Of a DNA stretch of 64,000 nucleotides, positions 1 to 12,157 are shown piece after piece; positions within the stretch are counted from its first letter, which is position 1, and every line of letters starts with the position of its first letter. Source of the stretch: Anaeramoeba flamelloides. Lineage: Eukaryota > Metamonada > Anaeramoebidae. Under the pieces are notes generated by a model that was not told where the DNA came from, did not search any database, and saw nothing but the letters and a program-made list of their open reading frames with translations. Where the stretch lies: positions 191,001-255,000 of the forward strand of contig JANTQA010000070.1 of assembly GCA_027625915.1 (NCBI GenBank). Reading direction: 5' to 3'. The position numbers and the translations under genes are program-made.

Positions 1-81
1 AAAATAAAGAAAAATAAATAAACCAGTTAAAAAAAAATGGGAAATTTATTTTGAAAGAAGCATTACATAAAAAATAGAAAT

Positions 82-213
82 TTAAAAAATTAAAAAAAAA
101 CAATTTATCGATTCTCTTTCCATTTGAATATCTAAATCTAATCTCTTTTTCATATTTGAAACCAATTTTTTCATTAATTCATCTGTTACTTCTTTCCAAT
201 TTTTCATTTTCAT
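82..213 (-). CDS. Possible short ORF or terminal exon, 43 aa
   Basis: On the minus strand an ATG at 213 opens a 43-codon frame to a TAA at 82-84. The middle of it is lysine- and glutamate-rich with a helix-like spacing (KEVTDELMKKL, then NMKKRLDLDIQ) and looks more coding-like than its surroundings. The same frame stays open some 20 codons upstream of the ATG, and no good splice acceptor is visible there. It could be the last exon of a gene, a very short gene, or chance. No family is recognised. Confidence 0.2.
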   Translation of the reverse strand: MKMKNWKEVTDELMKKLVSNMKKRLDLDIQMERESINCFFLIF

Positions 214-3200
214 GTTCCATTTTAACAAAATACAGCCGAAGAAATAAAAAAGAGAAAAAATGATTTATTTGCAAACTTTTCATTGTGAGGGGAAAAACTT
301 CAAAACTATATAAAATCAATTTAAAATTCAAATCTAAGATGGGCCATTTATTATGAAATTTAGTTTAGAAAAAAGTGAATATTGTTGGAGATCTCCAAAA
401 CCACGTTAACAATTTCGAGATGAAAGTGGATTTAATTTTTTTTTTGTTGGTTTGATTGAAAATAATATAAAGGGTTATTATTTGAAGTTAATTTGTTTCT
501 TTTATTAAGTTATCTTACTTTTAATTTCTAGGTCCTATCAAGGTTCCCGATTAAAAATTATGTTGAATCTTTTTTTTTCCCAAACAGTGATATTTTTTTT
601 ATAAACTATCCTAAAATATTTTTTCTGCAAGGTTAATAAAAAACCAAAAAATCTAACCAATCAACTATAATTGCTATTTTTAGATTCTAATTTGTTCTAT
701 TAATTATATTTATTGAAATAAAATTTATTTTCCAAATGATTTTGTACATATTCTTGTTGAATCTTATTCAGAAAAAATTTCAGCAAAATAACTTCTTTTC
801 AATTTTGAAATCTTTCTTCATTTAATATTCTTATCTCGTCAATATAGAACACAAAAAAGAAACAAACAAATAAATAAACTTCACCAAGAACAAGAGAAGA
901 TTTTAAGGTTATTATTTAAAGTTAAAAAAGAAATAGAAGTGAAATTTTTTTATCATTTCATTTTTCCAAAAAAACTTGAAAAATTACGAAATCATTTGGG
1001 CACATTTAGATAGTTAAAAAACAGTTTTTCAGAAAATCTTCGTCTCTTTTAAAAAAATTTTTTCCGATCAAACTGAAAGATTTGGTGGTTGTTGATTATG
1101 GCCACAACACTACAAGGAAAATTTAAATACCTAAAATTATAGTTAGCCAAAACTATAAATTGGATTTCAGTTATACTTCTTTCATCAATTATTTTTTCAA
1201 AGTTATCATAATTTTATGTAATAAAAATAGGATAGCTATTAAACCCATGAAAATCTGAATACCCCCCTTTTCAAAAATACCGACTTTTGAAAAAAACACC
1301 TATTTCCAGGGTATTTTTTATTGGAAAAAGTTGAAATGAATTAATTTTTGATTGAACATTAAGATTGAAAAACGAATAAATGTTAAAGCAATTTGCAGAA
1401 AAAAACCGGGAACGTATATAAAAACTCAAACATGGAAAAAAATAAAATGATAAAAAATATTCCAAAAACAGATAAAAAATCAAATTTTCAATTTAATTTA
1501 GCGATATCTTTTGATTGAAATATTTTGTGCTATTTTAAAATTGAAAAATATGTTTCCTTTTAGATTATTAAAAAAATACTTGAAAATTATCTCTCTACTA
1601 AGTCAATTAAAAAATTCAAAAATTTTACAATTAAAAATGAAAAAAATATTACTGAAAAATTTCATTTTTTTTCAATTCCTATTAATATCTATTAAAGTTG
1701 TAAACCTCATTGAAAATTGTTATCTATAATAATGTTTATTATATGAGTGTATTTCAAAAATACAAAATTTAGAGATTTTTTTTTGAAAAAATTTTCCTTG
1801 TAGTGTAGTGAAGTTTGTTTAAATTTGATTGATTTAGTTCTTAAATAGGGTGATTGAAGATCGAAAGGATGTGGAAAAATGATTTTTTTAAATGCCTCTT
1901 GTAAATAATGTTTAATTTGGAAAGTACCATTTTACTAAACTGTATTTTTCAGGAATATCAATATAAAAATAAAACCACAAATAAAGAAAAAAAGAAAAAT
2001 TTTAAAAAAAAAATCAACAGTTATTTACAAAAACAATACAAAAAATTATCAAAAACACAATAATTTTTTTTTGAAGCAACTGTATTGGTAACTGTTTAAA
2101 AAATTTACTTTTTAGAAATAGTAATTGATCGTCAGTTGTCACTAGGACAAATGGTGATTCAAATGTTTTCACTAATGTCACAAGTTATACTGTAATCACA
2201 AATTCCTAAAAATCTTTGACTTTTCAAGATCCAAAAGATGCCAATCGTCACCTCATTCCAAAAACAATAAAATAATGAAAAGATAATTTAACTTTTACTT
2301 TTATAAGGGGCCCAAAACTAGTTTTGTGTGTCTTAAATAACAAAGGGTCTTTTTTACACAAAAAAAAGTTCTCAATTTAACACAAATATCGATAAAATTC
2401 CAAAAATTTAATTTTTTAAATTTGACATTAAAGTTCTTCACTAAAAGTGACCCTTTTGATTAGTTTCATTAATAAAATCAACACAGAGTCTTTTTTTTGA
2501 GACTCCTTAAAAAAGAAAAAGAAGTTTTTAACTTTTTGAATACCTTTTAATGAGAAAAAAAGTGAACAAAATATTACTTATTTTTCCAAAAGTTTTTTCT
2601 CAAAATCAAAGTGAAATTTAAACTCATTATATTCACAAAGTCAAATATCATCGGTTTTCTTGTTTTGAATGGAACTTTTAAGATTCACGTTAATCTTTTT
2701 TTGATTGATCACAACACCTTTCAGATATTGTGGTAAAGTACTTTTGGCAGAAGAGGCTACTCCTTTGAAAGTCATTGTGAAAATTAGAAATTTGAAAACA
2801 ATAAGAATAATTGATCTTTGTTTAACTGTTTAACTAAAAGTACACAAAACATTCACTTTGTTCAAAACGATAATAAAGTCAGTGGATCAAAAAAAAAAAA
2901 AAAAAGGAACATATGATTAAACAGATGCTTTTCACACGATTTTTGACAAATTTGTGTGTCTGGTATTTTAATGCGAGAAAATTCTCAAATACTTCTCTTT
3001 TTCTTCAATTCTGAAATCTGACTTTTCGTTTCGGTTCTTTGTTCACCCTGTAGAAGACAAACAGTCACCATAAAAGGTGAACTTGGAAATAAATATTGTC
3101 CCAAGATTCAATTCACACTTGAGAAAATCGATTGGTAAAAGTAAAAAAGGAAAAATAAGTGAAATTTTTTTCTCATTTACGATCCAACATAATCAATTCA

Positions 3201-3564
3201 ATATTCTGGGAATTCCATTGTATGTTTGATTTGCCAATCTACCAAAAGACTGTGAAACAGTTCTTGACTTCTTGAAATTGTCTTTTCACTAAAAAATTAG
3301 AATTGCTTTGAAAAATTAAAAAAAATTCCAGAATAAATTGACTTTTAACTTTTTCAAATAAAGAAATCGGTTGTATTCCTACAATAAGATTTGTGACCCA
3401 TAGAACATGGTTTTCTCGAGAGTACTGTTTTTGTCCACTACTTCCCCAAACCTAAAACTTATTGGTGACGATCTAATCAAGTTGGAGAGTCGAATTATTT
3501 GAAAGTTGTTAGGTTTGGAAAATTTTATTTTTTTTTGCTTTCTTCTTTTTAATTTTAGTTTTTT

Positions 3565-3602
<38 letters not shown>

Positions 3603-3622
3603 CTTCAAATTTTTTTTTTTTT
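214..3622. other. AT-rich intergenic DNA, no clear gene
   Basis: Mostly AT-rich DNA with T and A runs. A short + strand stretch at about 2115-2190 follows an acceptor-like TTTTTAG and reads open for about 24 codons, but no partner exon was found. The last 100 bases before the gene at 3623 hold long T runs (about 3570-3622). Sequences resembling the GAAGTGAAA end of the small inverted-repeat family described at 26.3 kb occur near 930 and 3155. Confidence 0.5.
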
Positions 3623-4519
3623 ATGATGATCCAAACACAATTTTTTTCTGAACATATGAACCAAACAAAATTGTCAGAACTTAAAAACGTATTTTCCAAA
3701 TGTCGAGGATACCGCGAACGATTAATAAAACTGCTCAAGTTAAGATCTGATGAGATTGAAGGCCTCTCGCGAGAGTATTTAAAACAAAGCTTTCTTGATC
3801 AAGCCGACAAAACACAGGGACCCAAGACGATCCGTATCAAAAGAAGCTGTTTAGATTTTCTTTCTTTTCTTACAGATCGCAAACGCAAAACTCTCGAGAG
3901 GGGGATCACCTCTTTTTTCACGCGTTCCTATAATCTGACAAACTCGAGGAAGTACTCACGCGATTGGATGGTTTTTGGGCCTTTCCTGAAAAATCAAAAA
4001 ACGAAAACAAGCCCAAACAACACACCAAAGATTATGCAAAGCAAAAACGCAAAGAACCCAAATTCTCAAAGTTCCAGCACCGTCACTTCAGCTTTGCCAA
4101 CAACAAAGCTTACCAAAAAAATCAGGGTTAATACAAAACAGAAAAAAAAAGCCTTGAAAAAGAAAATTAAAGTGAACCCAATCTTTACAGATCTGATCCT
4201 CAGAAAAAGAAATTCCAGTTGCCAAACAAAAACACTTGGAACTTTGGAAACGGTCCAAACAAACAAACAAAAACGAACTTCAAATAGCCACCACCTTTCC
4301 TCATGCACACAACAACAAAACAAGGAACAGAAAATGGATTCGGGCAACCAAACTGCCTTACACACACAAAACGAGCCAATCGTCGAACAGGATATCTTAG
4401 ATCGCAACTTGTTTAACCTCACTTTTGGAACAGAAACCTACTTTGACGAATTCAACTCCTTTCTTCCTATTTGTTCAGATTTCGATTTATGTCCCGTCTA
4501 CCATCAACAATATTTTTAA
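3623..4519 (+). CDS. Hypothetical basic protein, 298 aa, unrecognised
   Basis: An uninterrupted frame from ATG 3623 (a second in-frame ATG is at 3626) to TAA 4517-4519. The frame stays open upstream to 3506, but that part is only the T-run leader read as polyphenylalanine, so I start at the first ATG after it. The protein is rich in Lys, Arg, Asn, Gln, Ser and Thr. The first 120 residues look ordered (an acidic/leucine stretch near residue 30, then a basic segment with YNLTNSRKYSRDWMVFGPF). Residues 125-240 are low-complexity and basic, and the last 30 are acidic and aromatic. There is no signal peptide or membrane helix. Base composition is clearly more GC-rich than the flanks, which supports a real gene. 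I recognise no family; a basic DNA- or RNA-associated role would be guesswork. Confidence 0.7.
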   Translation: MMIQTQFFSEHMNQTKLSELKNVFSKCRGYRERLIKLLKLRSDEIEGLSREYLKQSFLDQADKTQGPKTIRIKRSCLDFLSFLTDRKRKTLERGITSFFTRSYNLTNSRKYSRDWMVFGPFLKNQKTKTSPNNTPKIMQSKNAKNPNSQSSSTVTSALPTTKLTKKIRVNTKQKKKALKKKIKVNPIFTDLILRKRNSSCQTKTLGTLETVQTNKQKRTSNSHHLSSCTQQQNKEQKMDSGNQTALHTQNEPIVEQDILDRNLFNLTFGTETYFDEFNSFLPICSDFDLCPVYHQQYF

Positions 4520-5041
4520 TTTGTGGAAAAAAAATTCTCATAAAAAATTTTTTTTTTCAATTTTCTTCTTTTTCTTTTTCTTTTTCTTTTTTACTAGAAA
4601 ACTTTTTTTCTAATCTTTTGTTTATTTTGTCTTTTTGTCCTTTTTTTTTATTTTTGTTTTTGTTTTTGTTTTTGTTTTCTTTTTTTTCTTTTTTCTTTTT
4701 TTTTTTCACACATCTTTTTTACTTGCACAAAAAATTAGATTGTTTTAGATTTAACTTTGTTTTTTCTTTTCCTTTCCTTTCCTTTCCTTTTCCTTTTTCT
4801 TTTCTTTTTGATTTTCTTTTCTCTTATTCCCAAAAAAAAAAAAAATAGAGTTTATTTGATTTCTTTTTTAAATTTTTAATTTTTGTTTCTTTGCTTATTG
4901 GTAAGAAAATTTCTTGTTTTTAATTTTGGAAAAGAGACCTTTTAAAAAAAAATTGAAAGTTTTTTTATAATTTGAGAAAAAACCTCTTCGATTCAAATAA
5001 TAAATAAATTAAAAATTCCAATTTTTTTTTATTTTTTTTTC
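4520..5041. other. T-rich downstream region
   Basis: Long pyrimidine tracts, including a TTTTTG tandem run at about 4650-4680 and repeated CCTTT blocks near 4765-4800. No coding signal. Probably the 3' flank of the gene ending at 4519. Confidence 0.6.
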
Positions 5042-5376
5042 TTTTTTTGCCTTTTTTGAAAAACAACTTTGTGCTTGCGATAGTTTTTTAAAAGCTCGTA
5101 AACTCAAGTTTGTCATTTGCTCAGAATTGATCAAAAAGGAAGTCAAAAAACATATTTTGAAGCGACTCTTCAACTTCTTTGTGAAGGGTGTTGGCTGAGA
5201 AATTAAGTGAACAAAATTTTCTTTTGCTTTTGTTTGGTAATCTTTTATTCATCAATTGTTCGACTTCCCATTGTCTGGAAAATAGGATACCAACAAATTT
5301 AGACTTTCAATTCTTCTTTGTTTTTACAAGTTTGAGTCTTATTTATGTTGCGGTTTTTAAAATTTTGTTCAATTGA
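5042..5376 (+). pseudogene. Coding-like remnant, unrecognised
   Basis: A local rise in GC and codon regularity. One frame is open from about 5042 to a TGA at 5196-5198 and reads like real protein (KARKLKFVICSELIKKEVKK). A neighbouring frame then stays open from 5188 to 5376. No start codon with context, no splice sites joining the parts and no family were identified. It may be a decayed gene or an exon of a gene whose other exons I cannot see. Confidence 0.35.
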
Positions 5377-5730
5377 TAATATAACTAATATCAAAAAGTT
5401 ACCCATTATATTTTAATTCGAAAACAGTGAAGTTGTGGATAAAAACACTCTTAAAAGAGTTTTATAATCCCAGTTAAATATACATACAAAGAATTTCGCT
5501 TTGAAAAAAAAATTAAAATTTTCACAATTTTCGCAACTGAACCCTTCTTAGATCCTTCCAATATATTCTTTTATAATTTAAAGAATTTCCATTTTGTCTG
5601 TATAAAAACTCAAAATATCCAAACCTAAATTAAATATTGTTATTTGTTACTTTTACAAGTTTGTTATATTAGTAAATCTTATCTTGTTCTTGAAAATTCC
5701 TTAAAAGATATTTTTTGTGAAATTTTCTTT

Positions 5731-6961
5731 TTAAGGAAGTAAGTACCTAGTATCAGTTTGGAAAATTTAATTATGTGAACTTTACTGAAAACGATTTTTT
5801 GAGTTACATTGGATATTGAAACTTTGAAACCAAAATATTATTCACTACTCTATTGGTGAAAAGAAAACGAAGCCATGTAAATTCAGACTTAAATTTTTCA
5901 TTTTTCAATTTTTCCTATAATTTTATTGATTTATTAAATTTTTTTGTTTTATTAAATTTTGTTATTGATCTTGAAAGATGTGTATGAGAATTGTTGAAAT
6001 TAATCATAGAATAAACCACAAAAAATAGACACCAATTAATGTGTATTTGATACAAATATTTTCTATTTAAAGACCAAACAAGATAGATCACCTTTATCAA
6101 TTAATTTTATGAAATCAAGAATGAAAAAAAAAAAAAATTAACAAAAATCTTTTTTCAAATATTTGATTCTTCTTTATCTTCTTAATTTGGATGAATCTAA
6201 ATAGATATTACCTTTTATATTTTATCACATTACTTTTTATTATTATTTTACTAAACATTTTGTTACTAATTTGTTTTCAGAGGTTGTTTTTTCAAATATT
6301 TTTATCAAACGAATTCAAAACAAAGAACAGTATTCCCAGGATTAAAATAAAGAGATTGAATTCTAGAAACCAAAAAACAGTTACAATAGATTTAACCCAA
6401 AGAAAATGATAAATCGAGAATAAATTTCAACTAAAATTCTTAATTATTTTGTGTTCCCTTTTTAATTGGATCAAAAATAAATAATTATTAGACCAAAAAA
6501 ATAAATCGAATAAATCTTTATTGATGAAGAATATTTGAACATATAATCTTAATTCTAAAACCAAACAAGAATTAGAAGAATTAAATGAAAATTAGAGATT
6601 TTTAAATTCATTTTGGAAATTCTTTAGAAATAAAAAGTAATTTGTTTCTCTAAATAATTTTCACATAAAAATTTTTTCAATGAAGAATGGAAAAGAAAAC
6701 ATAGTTAAGAAATAGTAATTGTATCAAATATTATAGATAAGATTAATAAATAAATGATTTTTATTCATTTTTTCTAGATTAAATGTCTTAATTTTTAGGA
6801 TATCCATTTTTTATTGGTATGAAAATATCTTATACTAGGATATATCTAATTTCGATAGTTATTAAAATATTAATTTATTTGGCTAAATAAAGAATTTGAA
6901 TAATTCCGGTTTTACATAAACATTGGCCATTCAAAATTTGTAATATGTACACCCTCCTTAA
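5731..6961 (-). mobile_element. TTAA-flanked TIR element, copy 3
   Basis: A 1.23-kb block bounded by TTAA at both ends (5731-5734 and 6958-6961). Inverted ends read GGAAGTAAGTAC on the left and GTACACCCTCC on the right. The interior matches, in reverse complement, the elements at 27069-28286 and 35524-36545; for example the segment at 6550-6640 matches 27390-27475. A TTAA duplication is typical of piggyBac-type DNA transposons. No transposase is encoded, so this would be a non-autonomous member. The family assignment is inference from target site and ends only. Confidence 0.65.
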
Positions 6962-7614
6962 AAGATATATTTTATACTTTTTTTTGTTTGTTCGTGGCGA
7001 TTTTCACTTTGAAACAAATATTTTTTTATCCAATTTCTTCAGAACGAAAAAGCTGTTTGAGAAGTGAAAGAAAAAGAACATTATAACAAAAAACACACAT
7101 ACCGTGAATGTAATACCACCAGGTATACAACCCCCGAAGAATGAAAAAAGTTTATTGTATATTAGGTATAATTTTTTTTTATTTCACCCCACCCCCCCCC
7201 CATCAATCCTTGTCAAAATATTGATTTATATGTAGGTCTAAAAAAATGTTATTTTGATATTTTTTTCCCAAATCTGAATTTTTAGTGAAAGAATAATAAG
7301 TCCATAAAAAATACCTAACTAATTTAATTTTTTAGACTCAATTAAAATTTATAAAAATTCCTATTACTTAATTAAGGAAATAATAATAATTTTTATTTGT
7401 TTTATTGAAGAATCCATCACTTATATAAAAAAATAATATTAAAAAAATTGAATTTAGATAAAAATAATACTTAAATTAACATAACGTCAGGGTTTAAACA
7501 ACCGGCTCCATTTTAAAGTATAAAATTTTAATATAATTTATAACACAAGAAATATTTCAATGAAGTCACAATATTCAGATTCTAATAAAATAATTAGTGT
7601 TAAAAAACATTCCA

Positions 7615-7960
7615 AAATTTGTGCCTTAATTTAAGATTTATTTGCACCTTAAAAGTGGGTTCATAGTATAAACCTTAAAAGTGAAACTAACTGTAAAAAA
7701 ATTCTTTTATTTTCCAGATAAACACAAATATATATAAAACCAAAAAAGATCAACTGTTAATACTATATTATTAATTAAGATAGTTCTACTTTTAAGGAAC
7801 AAAAGTATAACTTAATTTTAGAAATACAAAATAATCTAAAATTCAACGCACCTTTTTAAATTTTTTTAACACAAATTATTTGACTTGTATTTTAATTTTG
7901 TTCCTTAATTTCAGGTTTTTTTGCCTTAAATTTCATTCAAAGTTTTTGACTTTATAATAA
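7615..7960. repeat. Two degraded copies of the CAGTCAGTTCC element
   Basis: The segment 7615-7698 matches the right half of the element at 31855-32052: a GTGCCTTAATTT block, then CCTTAAAAGTG and AACTAACTG at the end. The segment 7787-7960 matches its left part (CTACTTTTAAGGAACAAA) and runs into a second GTTCCTTAATTT/TTGCCTTAAAT block without a right terminus. They look like two decayed insertions next to each other. Confidence 0.5.
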
Positions 7961-8261
7961 AACTTAATGTATAATAGTATTAAAATTATTGTTGTAAATT
8001 TCTTCTTTTTTTAAATTATACCTATTTTTTTGTAAAATTTTTCTTCTTTTTTTTAACCTGTCATTTTCACGTTAACAATTAACCAATCAAACAACTCCAA
8101 ATTTCTTTGGAAATTAATTTCTTTTTTATCAGAACCTGATTAATTACCTAATAACCCAATAATCCATTTTAATTCTATTTATTTTAAAAGCCAAATTTTA
8201 AAAATTTGTTGAAAATTTATCATTGTTTTTTTTTTTTTCGTTTATCTTTCAAAAAATAAAT

Positions 8262-8405
8262 TGATTACCCTTGATTTTTATTAATTAATCTATATTGGTT
8301 ATCATCTGTAAAAAAATTAGTAAAATACATTATAAAACAAAAAAAAAAAAATCAATTAAACAAATTTTTTTCTGATGAAAAATCTGTAACTAATTTTCAA
8401 GTTTC
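8262..8405. repeat. Dispersed direct repeat, pair with 15275-15420
   Basis: About 145 bases resembling 15275-15420 in the same orientation. Shared blocks include TTAATCTATATTGGTTAT, then TAAAATACATTAT and an A run followed by AATTAAACAA. The function and full extent are unknown. Confidence 0.5.
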
Positions 8406-10143
8406 ACTTAATACTTGTATTATAGATTTATCTTGATTCAGTATAAAAACAAAAATTTAGTACAAATTCTAAAAAAAGTAAAAAAAAAAACATTTTATTT
8501 TTCCCCACCATGTAAATTATGTATACGTACCACTAGGTTCCGTCAAATACATATTGTACCAAACTTCAAATATACAGAGAAAAAATACAGATTGTGCATA
8601 ATCATTTCAATTTTAATAATATGAACAGAATTTTGATAATTGAGATTATACCGATTGAATAAAAATAATAAAAATTAAAAAAAAAAGATAATGTCACTTT
8701 TACTAAATGGAAAATAATTTATTAAAATCAAAGAATTTACTGAGCTTTTTCAAATTTTGTAAAACCTAAAAAAAGTCGATTATTTGAAATTTGGTAATAG
8801 AAATGAGATTATTATTTTTTTATTAAAATATTGTAATTATTTTATATTTTTTTTTGTATTTGATAAATTGTATTTAATTATCACCCTTCTTACGATGAAT
8901 AAATATGGAAAAAATATTTAATTAAATCATTTCAATTTATATACCTTGGAGGATGTTTTAACTATTAAAACTAAAAAAAAAAAATTTCTAAAGGATGGTA
9001 AATTTATTTTTTATTGATCAATTAAAAGTTGTAGTAAAAAATAATTCAATGTTTTCCCTTTTTAAAGATAAATATTGAAATTATAAAGTAAATATCAACC
9101 ATTACTAGTTTTAATGAGGATATTATTTGGTAACATTAAATATATCAATTTTAATTCTTTAGTAACTATCAAAACCAAAAAAAATCTGAAATTTTCAAAT
9201 TTCATAAATCAATCGAACAAAAATTATTAATAAAAAATTATCACCCTCAATTTAGATATTGAATTTTCTGTTTTGGTATCTCAGTATTAGCAAGTAACCA
9301 CTTTGTATTTTTTATTTTGTAACTCTTCTTTCTAATATAAAGAAAATATAAACAGGGAAAAAATAAGTAAAAAAAAATAATTAAAAGAATAAGTGCTAAA
9401 TTAAACTGAAATATTATTTAAACCATTTTCCAGTCAAAGGAGCGCAGTCGTGATTGGTTAAATTTATAAATTTTTAAAACATTTAAATCCATTTTAGAAA
9501 GAAAATATTTATTTTTAAAATTTTCAGAATTAAAATATTTTTCGAATCATTTTTTTGTTTTATTTTTTTTGATTTTTTTTGATGCTTAATTGTTTGGTAA
9601 TTTTTTTTTTCATAACAATAAAGATAGCCGTCTCGTAAAAAGGTGTAATTTTAATATTAACAAAACAGTGAATAAAGATTGTTGAGAAATCATATTTATT
9701 TCTATTGGAATTATCTTTGATCTTGAATTGAAAATTGTAATGATCATTGTGGTTTTTCTAAATGTTGGCCAAAAAATTTGGGTTTTTCTATTTCTCAGAA
9801 GAATTAATTGATATATTTTATTTATTTCAGACGGTTATTCAATTGTATTTGATGTATATTATTTTACTTATTTCTTATTAATTCTTCAGTTTTATTTAAT
9901 AAAATTATGAATATTTAAAATTTTATTTTGATTTAGATCATAAGATGAATTAATTTTTATATTAATTTAAAGATATTATTTTTTGAGATACTTGACGATT
10001 GGAATTGACAACTTGTTGTGTAGTTGGTAATCTTTTTGAATCTCAGATTTTTTGTTTATTAATAGTAAAGTTATTAAATAAGGTTATTGTAGAAAATAAA
10101 TTTAAATAATTACATTCAATTAAAAAGCGGATTTTCAATGTAT

Positions 10144-10215
10144 GGGTCTGTAGCTCAGGGGTAGAGCGTCTCTTTAGCGTAGAGGAGGCCTGGGGTTCGA
10201 TTCCTCATAGATCCA
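10144..10215 (+). tRNA. tRNA-Ala (anticodon AGC)
   Basis: A 72-nt cloverleaf without an intron. Acceptor strands GGGTCTG and TAGATCC pair with a G3-U70 wobble, the classic alanine identity element, and the discriminator base is A73. The D stem is GCTC/GAGC. The anticodon stem is TCTCT/AGAGG with loop TTAGCGT (anticodon AGC). The variable loop has 5 nt, and the T arm is TGGGG-TTCGATT-CCTCA. The A box (TAGCTCAGGGG) and B box (GGTTCGATTCC) are intact. CCA is not encoded. Confidence 0.95.
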
Positions 10216-10220
10216 TTTTT
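10216..10220 (+). terminator. RNA polymerase III T-run terminator
   Basis: Five T residues directly follow the discriminator base of the tRNA-Ala gene, the usual pol III stop signal. Confidence 0.8.
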
Positions 10221-10815
10221 ATTGATTTCTTTTACTTTTTACTTTTTTTTTCAAAAGAAATAACAATGTTTTCAAAAAAAATTTTTTTTTTCAATTTTTC
10301 CTTTTTTTTTTTAAACTCCAGAATACTTTAGCAATATTATCAATTCCATAACTTCTAACAACACTTTACAAGACCTTCCAAAAAGAAATACACACTCAAT
10401 CATCCATCCTAACAATGAAACATTTACTTTATATATTTTATGATTTACTCTTCTTAAACTACCAATTACAAAAAATTAATAAGATTATTTGACTAAATAG
10501 TATGATCTTTAAAACTATTTAATTTATTTTGATCAACTAATAAGCTATAAATTGTTTCTTTGTTGATTTGGTTGATCATAAAAGAAACCATTATTCTTTG
10601 ACAATAATAAATTTTTCATTTATCAAATTGGTTCTAGCTTTTATTCGAGAGAACTTTTTTACCTATTTCTCTTTTTTTTTCCCAAATGGCTCTTCGTTGT
10701 ATCAATTCTTTTGAAAATACATTCCTGATACAAACAGTCGAAAAAATGTATTTTCAAGAATAACCTTCTATTTTTAAAAAGTGTAATTTCATTTTTTCTT
10801 GGATTGTTAATTTTG
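10221..10815. other. Upstream region of the acid phosphatase gene
   Basis: AT-rich DNA between the tRNA and the phosphatase start. A 25-codon upstream ORF begins at ATG 10686 (reading MALRCINSF) and contains the perfect inverted repeat listed at 10711-10757. Whether it is transcribed cannot be judged. Confidence 0.4.
10711..10757. promoter_or_regulatory. Perfect 13-bp inverted repeat before the phosphatase
   Basis: TTGAAAATACATT at 10711-10723 is exactly matched by its reverse complement at 10745-10757, with a 21-nt loop, about 60 bases upstream of the phosphatase ATG. It could form a 5' leader hairpin or be a protein-binding palindrome. This is inference from position only. Confidence 0.35.
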
Positions 10816-12157
10816 ATGAATAACTTGAAAATCATCCTTTTTATTACGATTCTTTTACCTTTTTGTTTTACAACAAAAAAATTACAACTTTACCAACTTG
10901 TTACAAGACATGGTAAATAACTAGTTTTTGAAACTGGCTTTTCACAAAAAAAAAAAAAAAAAAAAAAAAAAAGGGTTTTTCACAATTATGACCTCTTTTG
11001 AAAAAAGTTTGTACCAAACAACCGTTTTATTGTTATTCTTTTTTATCTTTTTTCTGAATTTTTTCTCTTTTATTAATCAAAATTAAATAGGAGATCGATC
11101 TCCACTTTATCCACTTCCAAACACTGGCACTGAGTGGTACTGCTATTTGACTCAATACCAATATCCAAGTGATACCTTTGATGACAAAATTCAGCTCTCT
11201 CGGTTGTATCGTGAAAAGTTCCCTCTGAATGAACAAGTCTTGGAAGGAAACTGCTCGATCGGGCAATTGACAATGAAGGGGTTTGAACAGCACAAAAGCG
11301 TCGGCACAAATTTGCGCAATAAACTAATTCTTGAAACAAACTTTTTACAAGACAAGCTCGATCAATCTGAAACATATGTAAGATCCACAGACATCCGAAG
11401 GACTCTGCTAAGTGCACAGGGGCTCCTTGAGGGATTGTACCCAACAACCACACCACAGCAGTCTGACGATATTGATGTTGTAACAATCCATACAATCGAT
11501 GATCAAACTGACAATATGTATCCCAATTCTGATCTTTGCCCACGTATTGCTCAACTAAAAGAAGAAATCGAAAATTCAGAAGAGTACAAAAACGAACTCA
11601 AGCAAATGCAAGATGTAACCGATGAATTAAACCAAATCTTTGGAACAACAGATTTAGGTGGTCTATCTTTATCAAATATTTACTCAACAATTATTTGCTA
11701 TCAGTCTCATAACAAGGACTTACCTTCGGGTATAACTGAAAATATGATCGATAGATTACACAAACACCATAATTGGAAATTAAATTATCTCTATGGGAAT
11801 CCAGAACTTTCAAAAATCGCCAGCGTTAGCTTTTTAAAAGACTTGTTAGAGTCAATGCTATTTAAAATAAACAATCAAAACAATTATAAATTCGAGCTTT
11901 ACAGCGGACACGAATCAACACTTTATCCCCTTATTCAACTATTAGGAATAAATACAGTCGATGAAATACCTTATGCTGGGCATTTATCTTTCCAACTCCT
12001 CAAGGAATATAAGAAATATTATGTAAGGATCACTTTTAATGACCAAGTATTAACAGTCCCCCAGTGTAAACTCGAGGATTGCCCTTTTAACAACTTTTAT
12101 AAACTTGTAATGGAGTTAATCCCAAATAGTTTTTCTTCAATTTGTAAAACAAAATAA
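10816..12157 (+). CDS. Histidine acid phosphatase, secreted
   Basis: Two exons, 10816-10912 and 11091-12157, joined across a 178-nt GT-AG intron (GTAAAT ... AAATAG), give 387 aa. Residues 1-20 form a signal peptide (MNNLKIILFITILLPFCF). The intron splits the glycine codon of the catalytic motif: exon 1 ends at RH plus one base and exon 2 completes RHGDRSP (residues 31-37), the phosphohistidine loop of clade-2 histidine phosphatases. Also present are GQLTMKG, the RSTDIRRTLLSAQ block with its conserved arginine near residue 130, and YSGHESTLYPL near residue 306. There the catalytic His is followed by Glu, where prostatic-type enzymes have Asp. Length fits the family. It should hydrolyse phosphomonoesters in lysosome-like compartments or outside the cell. 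AATAAA follows the stop at about 12168. Confidence 0.9.

Larger units (their letters stand above)
6962..10143. other. AT-rich intergenic DNA with degraded repeats
   Basis: No gene is supported. A C-rich run lies near 7187-7201. Remnants of two repeat families (7615-7960 and 8262-8405) are listed separately. The rest is A/T tracts. Confidence 0.5.

Noticed and set aside
3506-3622. N-terminal extension of the 298-aa gene with 11 consecutive phenylalanines
   Set aside because: It is the T-run leader translated; the first ATG after it is the more sensible start.
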